From positions 1-5,384 of the forward strand of contig DAOVXH010000137.1 in assembly GCA_030636255.1 (NCBI GenBank): a stretch of DNA of 5,384 bases, given 5' to 3'. The notes beneath the pieces were generated by a model. It saw only the letters and a list, made by a program, of their open reading frames with translations. It had not been told where the DNA came from and searched no databases. This document shows, piece by piece, positions 1 to 3,591 of the stretch. The stretch's first letter is position 1. Every line of letters starts with the position of its first letter. A program made the translations under genes and the position numbers. This DNA comes from Methanomassiliicoccales archaeon (GTDB taxonomy: Archaea; Thermoplasmatota; Thermoplasmata; SG8-5).

Positions 1-1
1 T

Positions 2-319
2 GGCACAGTTGCAGCAAAGGAATTTGGTGCAGGCGAGAATGTTGATCCATTGCCATATGTTGTAGGTGAAATAAAGGATACATTTGAGAAGTACTCCCAC
101 ATGAAAGGTAAGGGATTCTTACCAGCAATGGGATACTCGGACCAGCAGATTGCAGACCTCAAGACAAGCATTGACAATACGCCATGCGAGATTGTTCTTG
201 CAGGAACACCAATAGACCTGAACCGTGTACTGACAGTTAACAAACCAATTGTCAGAGTCTTCTACAAACTTCAGGAAATTTCCAAGCCTGATATGGAAGA
301 TGTGCTGAAAGATTTTTAA
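2..319 (+). CDS. C-terminal part of a COG2403-type, cyclic 2,3-diphosphoglycerate synthetase-like GTPase-fold protein (5' partial)
   Basis: The reading frame is open from base 2 with no start in view, so the gene begins upstream and only the last 105 residues are present. The visible segment carries blocks I recognise from the COG2403 family (predicted GTPase / cyclic 2,3-diphosphoglycerate synthetase-like): a 'DPLPYVVGEIKDTFEKY' stretch, then 'LPAMGYSDQQIADL', then 'AGTPIDLNRVL' and 'KPIVRVFYKLQEI'. In this family the C-terminal half forms the synthetase-like region, while the nucleotide-binding P-loop lies in the missing N-terminal part. Methanogen members make the compatible solute cyclic 2,3-diphosphoglycerate from 2,3-diphosphoglycerate and ATP. 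Many other members have no proven role, so the reaction here is not established. The stop codon TAA at 317-319 lies inside the left arm of the terminator that follows. The family call is fairly firm; the exact function is open. Confidence 0.8.
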   Translation, partial: GTVAAKEFGAGENVDPLPYVVGEIKDTFEKYSHMKGKGFLPAMGYSDQQIADLKTSIDNTPCEIVLAGTPIDLNRVLTVNKPIVRVFYKLQEISKPDMEDVLKDF

Positions 320-359
320 ATAAATCGGGGCTTTCGGGCCCCGATTTATTTTCATTTTA
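318..359 (+). terminator. Strong hairpin terminator after the COG2403-type gene
   Basis: Bases 318-331 pair perfectly with 338-351, giving a 14-bp stem with a GC-rich top (CGGGGC/GCCCCG) and a six-base loop TTTCGG. A TTCG tetraloop closed by a T-G wobble is an alternative for the loop. The AT-rich lower stem and following bases give a T-rich run (TTATTTTCATTTT). The stem begins inside the stop codon of the upstream gene, so it is the natural 3' end of that transcript. Confidence 0.85.
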
Positions 360-544
360 TTATGGTATGTTAGATTACAGTAATAATTAATATTAATTCG
401 TATGTTTTATTTTACGTCATGAAAAAGATGGGTGAAATATTGTTTTCATATAGATTTGATAAATTCACACACTACGTGAAACATAGTTAATCGTATTACA
501 ATTGTTATAATAGTATGCGTTAAATATTTTGTATTGTAATGCGT
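360..544. other. AT-rich spacer without a convincing gene
   Basis: This stretch is markedly richer in A and T than its neighbours, and no recognisable gene lies in it. It contains a perfect 14-bp AT-only palindrome (AATTAATATTAATT, 385-398). It also contains an 11-base inverted repeat, 492-502 against 533-543, with one T-G wobble and a 30-base spacer. A short open frame of 23 codons begins at 419 but has no supporting features. The T-rich tail of the minus-strand terminator enters from the right. A regulatory region or a small RNA is possible, but nothing proves either. Confidence 0.4.
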
Positions 545-584
545 AAAAATGGAAAAGAGGCCAACAAATTACTCATTTATTGGC
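545..584 (-). terminator. Hairpin terminator of the 11-mer repeat protein gene
   Basis: Read on the minus strand, GCCAATAAAT (584-575) pairs with ATTTGTTGGC (569-560) across a five-base loop GAGTA. The stem is 10 bp with one T-G wobble. It is followed by CTCTTTTCC and then TTTTT (549-545). It sits 12 bases beyond the stop codon of the minus-strand small gene. That is independent support that the minus strand is the transcribed one here. Confidence 0.65.
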
Positions 585-595
585 TATTTATTCTT

Positions 596-757
596 TTACT
601 TTTTGAGTTCTTCCTTGGTCTTGTCAACACCTTTCTTTCCAAGCTTCAGGCCTTCCTTACCGCCCTTCTTGCCCAGGTCAACACCCTTTCCGCCGACATC
701 CTTGGTCTTGTCCAAGCCCTTTTTTGAAGCATCTTTTGCCTTGTCTAATATTCCCAT
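596..757 (-). CDS. Small lysine/glycine-rich protein of 11-residue repeats (LEA-like)
   Basis: The predicted protein has 53 residues and is about one third lysine (17 Lys, 11 Gly, 9 Asp/Glu), so it is strongly basic. After Met-Gly it falls into a regular 11-residue register: ILDKAKDASKK, GLDKTKDVGGK, GVDLGKKGGKE, GLKLGKKGVDK, then a partial TKEELKK. Eleven-residue periodicity with sparse hydrophobic positions (L, V, I) among charged ones is typical of group 3 LEA proteins and apolipoprotein-like amphipathic helices, which protect or coat membranes and proteins. That role is an inference from composition only. The ATG at 757 was chosen because the repeat starts directly behind it and because a TATA-like element lies 38 bases upstream. 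An in-frame ATG at 781 would add MNIIFGNS but leaves that element only 14 bases away. A hairpin terminator follows the stop. The opposite strand is also open in the same codon register, but its stop codon at 725-727 falls within the repeat region. Confidence 0.65.
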   Translation of the reverse strand: MGILDKAKDASKKGLDKTKDVGGKGVDLGKKGGKEGLKLGKKGVDKTKEELKK

Positions 758-787
758 ACTATTACCAAAAATGATATTCATACCCGG

Positions 788-801
788 ATTAATAAGTTTA
801 T
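788..801 (-). promoter_or_regulatory. Candidate archaeal TATA element for the 11-mer repeat protein gene
   Basis: On the minus strand this reads ATAAACTTATTAAT and is centred about 38 bases before the ATG at 757. With the usual archaeal spacing of about 26 bases to the start of transcription, the leader would be about 12 bases. The spacing argues for the 757 start rather than 781. It is one of several AT-rich patches here, so the call is tentative. Confidence 0.35.
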
Positions 802-857
802 CCCTATCATTTCAGAATAATGCCTAAAATGAAGTGAATCTTTGAACTATATCATAG

Positions 858-868
858 AAAATTTATTA
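858..868 (+). promoter_or_regulatory. Candidate TATA element for the two-helix membrane protein gene
   Basis: AAAATTTATTA is centred about 37 bases before the ATG at 901, which would give a leader of about 10 bases. A second AT-rich patch (ACTATATCAT, about 846-855) is an alternative. An AGGA at 885-888 lies 12 bases before the ATG, which is too far for a confident Shine-Dalgarno site. Confidence 0.3.
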
Positions 869-900
869 GGCCGGTCAACCATTTAGGACATTGATACAAA

Positions 901-1524
901 ATGGGCGACTTTGAAGATGTAGAGGCCATTGCAGAAAACCTGGAAATGAATGAACGAGAGGCAGCCAGGTATGAACTTCACAAGGAAGGGATTAAGAAAT
1001 ATAGCATAAGGGCCAATTTCTGGAGGTTCTGGAACATAATCTTTCAGGTGATATTCTTCTGGAACATTGTGGCCCTGGCCCTGGAACTTGCAGAGGTCTA
1101 TTCCGGCAATACTGTTCCATCAATTAATCCATTCTTTGAGGGATTGACCAGCCTCACAGCTGGTGTGACCTTTTGGTTCGGAATATTCTCTGCATTCGCA
1201 TTCTTCCTCATGATATACACCGGCATTGTCCGGGGTAAGTGGGAAGGCAAGCTTACCAGGGCATCAGCATATGCGCTTTCATTTCTGTCAAATATTGAAC
1301 ACAGGGAATATATGGCTTTAGTAGAGAAGAAACTTGATGAACAAAAGGCCAAGGCTCTGAAGGAACAAAAACAAGCCCAGGAAGCAAAGAAAATTATTGA
1401 AGCAAATCAAGAGATGGCCAAGAAAAAATCAGAAATTATGAAAGCTTACAAAGATGGTAAAATTAATAAGAAACAATATGACCTAAACATAAGAATGATA
1501 GATAATCAGCACAAGAAAAAGTAA
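901..1524 (+). CDS. Two-transmembrane-helix protein with coiled-coil tail and SHOCT-like C-terminus
   Basis: This is a 207-residue protein I do not recognise as a named family. Residues 1-42 are charged and predicted cytoplasmic (acidic start, then 'REAARYELHKEGIKKY'). Two hydrophobic segments follow, at about 43-65 and 84-110, rich in Trp and Phe, joined by an 18-residue loop (LAEVYSGNTVPSINPFFE) that is probably outside. Residues 111-130 are basic. Residues 132-178 are very rich in Lys, Glu, Gln and Ala and should form a long helix or coiled coil. Residues 177-201 (SEIMKAYKDGKINKKQYD...) match the pattern of a SHOCT domain: a short helix, 'dGkI...eYd', then a second helix. SHOCT domains are short C-terminal oligomerisation or binding modules found in many membrane proteins. 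Both ends would lie in the cytoplasm. The stop codon lies nine bases from the stop of the convergent hydrolase gene, leaving no room for a separate terminator. Function unknown. Confidence 0.85.
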   Translation: MGDFEDVEAIAENLEMNEREAARYELHKEGIKKYSIRANFWRFWNIIFQVIFFWNIVALALELAEVYSGNTVPSINPFFEGLTSLTAGVTFWFGIFSAFAFFLMIYTGIVRGKWEGKLTRASAYALSFLSNIEHREYMALVEKKLDEQKAKALKEQKQAQEAKKIIEANQEMAKKKSEIMKAYKDGKINKKQYDLNIRMIDNQHKKK

Positions 1525-1533
1525 ACTACCCAA

Positions 1534-2172
1534 TCAGGGAATCGCTGAGAATGTATCTAGAGAGTCTGCAAGCATTGTTTTATTGGTTTTCTTTTGATTT
1601 ACCAGGGTATCAAATGGTTTTTTACCATAATCATGACCAGGATAAACTATCAGCTCATCAGGCAGTTCCTTGAGCATCTGAAGTGTGGTAAACATCTGTT
1701 TATTGCTTCCGTCTGGCAGGTCGGTCCTTCCACAGTCGCCAATGAACAAAGTATCGCCAGTGAGCAAGTAACTGGCATCTACAACTACGCAAATACTTCC
1801 AGATGTGTGGCCAGGAGTATGAATGAAAATCATTTGAACATTACCTATTTTGATTATTTCCTGGTCTGCCACTGTAATATCAATATCCTCAGGTATCTTT
1901 TCAGAATCAATATGAGACGCTATTAACTTGCAGTCATAGGCCTCCTTCATCCGGATATTATCTCCGGTGTGGTCATGGTGATGATGTGTGTTTATTACAT
2001 ACTTCAAATCAAGGTTTAGCTCACCAATACACTTCATTGCCTTGGAAGCATTGCTGCCAGGATCCACAAGTGCAGCCTGCTTTGTTTCTTTACAATATAT
2101 TAGATAAGAAAAATTGTCTCGCCCAACTAGTATCTGCTCTACGGTCATGTACCATAATTGTTTTTGCGACAT
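1534..2172 (-). CDS. Metallo-beta-lactamase-fold hydrolase, ETHE1 / glyoxalase II group
   Basis: The 212-residue product has the full metal-binding set of the fold. The HxHxDH motif is at residues 63-68 (in THHHHDHTGD), H122 is in PGHTSGS, D140 in LTGDTLF, and H180 in YPGHDYG. The stretch after D140, 'IGDCGRTDLPDG', resembles the GCGRTD segment of ETHE1-type persulfide dioxygenases more than the GCGKFYEG of classical glyoxalase II. The protein also lacks the separate C-terminal substrate-binding domain of glyoxalase II. Likely reactions are therefore persulfide oxidation with iron, or thioester hydrolysis with zinc or iron; the sequence cannot decide. It is expected to be soluble and cytoplasmic. 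The longest start is at 2172. An internal ATG at 2148 (MTVEQILVG, residue 9) fits the usual family N-terminus and the position of the upstream TATA-like element, and may be the true start. It is convergent with the membrane protein gene and divergent from the next gene. Confidence 0.92.
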   Translation of the reverse strand: MSQKQLWYMTVEQILVGRDNFSYLIYCKETKQAALVDPGSNASKAMKCIGELNLDLKYVINTHHHHDHTGDNIRMKEAYDCKLIASHIDSEKIPEDIDITVADQEIIKIGNVQMIFIHTPGHTSGSICVVVDASYLLTGDTLFIGDCGRTDLPDGSNKQMFTTLQMLKELPDELIVYPGHDYGKKPFDTLVNQKKTNKTMLADSLDTFSAIP

Positions 2173-2178
2173 TTATTT

Positions 2179-2190
2179 CTATCTATATGA
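2179..2190. promoter_or_regulatory. TATA-like element in a 39-base divergent gap, possibly shared
   Basis: CTATCTATATGA is the only strongly TATA-like sequence between the two divergent start codons. On the plus strand it is centred about 27 bases before the ATG at 2212, which would give a leaderless transcript. On the minus strand, 26 bases from its centre is about 2159, which would give an 11-base leader for the ATG at 2148. The two promoters may overlap on this one element. Confidence 0.4.
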
Positions 2191-2211
2191 CAATTACACC
2201 TTGGCGATGAC

Positions 2212-2823
2212 ATGAAAATAAAAGAATTAGAGGCAATGTTTGACAATATCCTGACCAGGACCGAGAAGATTGTGAAGGCCGGGAACCGCAGACATATCAT
2301 GAACGAGCAATTCTATCATCATCAATTTTCAGCACTGGCCACAAGGCATTACACAAAACAGAGAATAGACCCATGGAAGGACCTTATCATTGTGCCAGGC
2401 CATCCAACCAAGGCGCTTTACTCATGGAAAGAATTCGGGCTCAGCCGTCCAAAGACCACCCAGAAGATGGCACTGGACAGAGGTCAAGCTGCAAAATTCG
2501 ATTTTGTTCTCAAGGACAAGCCAAGAATCCACATTGAATTGGCAGGCCCAAACCTCTACGATACCAGGGCAGTTGCCCAGGACCTGACAAAATTACTAAT
2601 GCTGGAAGGCCGGGCCCCGGTGAAGGTCTTTGCGGCAATCATCACCAGCTCCAGACGGGCAGATGATGCTCATATTCGCGAGCTAACTTCACGATTTTAT
2701 GATGCTTTGGAATTTGTCCAGTCTATACTTGAAATTGAGGATTTGCGGAAAGAGAAATTGTATGCTTATATCGCCACTGTTCCTGACGCTGGGGTGCAGA
2801 AGTTCATATGGGGGAGAGTTTAA
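2212..2823 (+). CDS. Uncharacterised protein with a possible PD-(D/E)XK nuclease-like core
   Basis: A 203-residue soluble protein with no signal peptide or membrane segment, which I cannot assign to a named family. An N-terminal helical part includes 'NEQFYHHQFS' (31-40), reminiscent of the acidic helix that opens many PD-(D/E)XK folds. A middle part contains 'HPTKALYSWKEFGL'. The central block runs 'KFDFVLKDKPRIHIELAGP' (95-113), then a helix 'TRAVAQDLTKLLML' and a strand 'VKVFAAIITSS' (137-147). The order Asp97 in a strand, Glu109 in the next strand, then helix and strand resembles the nuclease core. However, the lysine expected two residues after Glu109 is alanine (E-L-A), so it may be inactive or not a nuclease at all. 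The C-terminal part ends 'YAYIATVPDAGVQKFIWGRV', encoded inside the left arm of the inverted-repeat element. The ATG at 2212 is about 27 bases from a TATA-like element, consistent with leaderless expression. Confidence 0.8.
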   Translation: MKIKELEAMFDNILTRTEKIVKAGNRRHIMNEQFYHHQFSALATRHYTKQRIDPWKDLIIVPGHPTKALYSWKEFGLSRPKTTQKMALDRGQAAKFDFVLKDKPRIHIELAGPNLYDTRAVAQDLTKLLMLEGRAPVKVFAAIITSSRRADDAHIRELTSRFYDALEFVQSILEIEDLRKEKLYAYIATVPDAGVQKFIWGRV

Positions 2824-2942
2824 AGTCACAGACTTTAAACTCGACCCAGGGGACTTTTTCGCAGAAAAACTCCCCGCTGGCGACAAAATAGCGAGCGAAG
2901 CGAGTCTTTTTGTCGTAATATGAACTTCAACCCCACCCCAGC
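2788..2942. repeat. 155-base nested inverted-repeat element with cloverleaf-like folding
   Basis: The outer arms pair in two blocks: GCTGGGGTG (2788-2796) with CACCCCAGC (2934-2942), and GAAGTTCATAT (2799-2809) with ATATGAACTTC (2918-2928). A 2/5-base internal loop separates them, giving 20 bp in all. Three hairpins lie inside. Hairpin A is a perfect 12-bp stem, 2816-2827 with 2831-2842, loop ACA. Hairpin B pairs 2849-2860 with 2864-2875 (11 of 12 bp, one C-C mismatch, loop GCA), extended by CCA/TGG (2846-2848 with 2878-2880). Hairpin C pairs CGACAAAA (2881-2888) with TTTTGTCG (2908-2915), with a loop holding GCGAGCGAAGCGAG. The element overlaps the last codons of both convergent genes. It may act as a two-way transcription end or processing structure, or be a small non-autonomous mobile or dispersed repeat. 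The pairing is read directly; the role is inference. Confidence 0.75.
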
Positions 2943-3469
2943 TCAAAAAGACACCCATCATCCCCCTTGGAGATGCATTTGACTTCTGTCACAGTTGCCT
3001 CTTTTTGCTGACATGGCACCATTAAAAGCCCTGTGAGAAAGCCGTTCATGTATTCGCAGAACTCCGGTTTAGGGGTATAATTTGAAATATATATTTCCAC
3101 AGAACATTCTTGCTTGTTCCAGAGCTCTATTTTTCCGAAATTGAAATATATTTCCCAATTGTCCTGGAATTTTTCCAGGGCCTGGATTGGCTCTGGCTCT
3201 TTTTCCAGGGAATTCAAGAATGCTATTTCATGAACATGATTATAACCTATTCTTGAGGGCAGTGAATAACCACTTTTGTTAACAAATGTGCTTATGCTTT
3301 TCAGGGACTGGATGAACCAGTCAAAAGGATACATGGCCTCTAGATGTATGTCTTGTATCTCAAAACTAACTTTCTTGTGAACTGCATTTAACCCTTCCAT
3401 ACCTCGCTTGCGCTTGAGATAATTAAAAGCATGCAGAATATGTTCTCCCTGGATTCGCATCTCTCTCAT
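2927..3469 (-). CDS. V4R-domain-like sensor protein
   Basis: This 180-residue protein resembles stand-alone V4R (4-vinyl reductase) domains and the related DUF2378-type proteins. The N-terminal stretch 'RIQGEHILHAFNYLKRKRGMEGLNAV' (5-30) matches the usual opening in which a G-helix is followed by 'yl...G.e.l'. The C-terminal stretch includes 'FCEYMNGFLTGLLMV' (137-151) and then 'EVKCISKGDDGCLFEL' (162-177), the typical V4R ending with two cysteines (C165, C173) around a Lys-Gly-Asp turn. V4R domains bind small hydrophobic molecules or metals, and several regulate transcription or enzyme activity. No DNA-binding or enzymatic domain is fused here, so it may act through a partner. The ATG at 3469 lies about 27 bases downstream of a clear TATA box, supporting a leaderless start; an in-frame ATG at 3460 is an alternative. 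The stop codon lies within the right arm of the nested inverted repeat. Confidence 0.75.
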   Translation of the reverse strand: MREMRIQGEHILHAFNYLKRKRGMEGLNAVHKKVSFEIQDIHLEAMYPFDWFIQSLKSISTFVNKSGYSLPSRIGYNHVHEIAFLNSLEKEPEPIQALEKFQDNWEIYFNFGKIELWNKQECSVEIYISNYTPKPEFCEYMNGFLTGLLMVPCQQKEATVTEVKCISKGDDGCLFELGWG

Positions 3470-3488
3470 TCCATCTATGAATGATTAG

Positions 3489-3504
3489 GGTAATATATAC
3501 ATAT
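3489..3504 (-). promoter_or_regulatory. TATA box of the V4R-like gene
   Basis: On the minus strand this reads ATGTATATATTACC, the clearest TATA box in the window. Its centre is about 27 bases before the ATG at 3469, which places transcription start at or next to the first base of the start codon. No Shine-Dalgarno sequence precedes the ATG. Confidence 0.6.
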
Positions 3505-3555
3505 TCACGCAGATTTTGATAATCAATAAAACACTTTCACCAACCCCCTCCCACC

Positions 3556-3569
3556 CTTTATGTATTAAC
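3556..3569 (+). promoter_or_regulatory. Candidate TATA element of the helicase gene
   Basis: CTTTATGTATTAAC is centred about 30 bases before the ATG at 3592, so the transcript would have a very short leader or none. It lies between the two divergent genes, about 65 bases from the TATA box that serves the opposite strand. Confidence 0.4.
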
Positions 3570-3591
3570 TCTTATTTCCAGGCCTGCTACA

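Noticed and set aside
419..490. A 23-codon open frame (MKKMGEILFSYRF...)
   Set aside because: It is too short, has no recognisable motif or terminator, and lies in AT-rich sequence where such frames arise by chance.
549..827. A 92-codon plus-strand frame rich in Pro, Ser and Phe
   Set aside because: It overlaps the minus-strand repeat gene and the divergent promoter region. Its composition is what the antisense of Lys/Gly-rich codons gives in a shifted frame.
1594..1926. A 110-codon plus-strand frame opposite the hydrolase
   Set aside because: It is antisense to a gene with all catalytic motifs intact and shows no domain signal of its own.
2788..2942. The nested hairpins as a tRNA or tRNA-like gene
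   Set aside because: The four-stem outline recalls a cloverleaf. However, the outer stem is 20 bp, the element is 155 bases long, and there is no T-loop consensus, anticodon loop or acceptor end.
2689..2961. A 90-codon minus-strand frame and a 74-codon plus-strand frame across the inverted repeat
   Set aside because: They cross the ends of two better-supported genes and the hairpins, with no recognisable domain.
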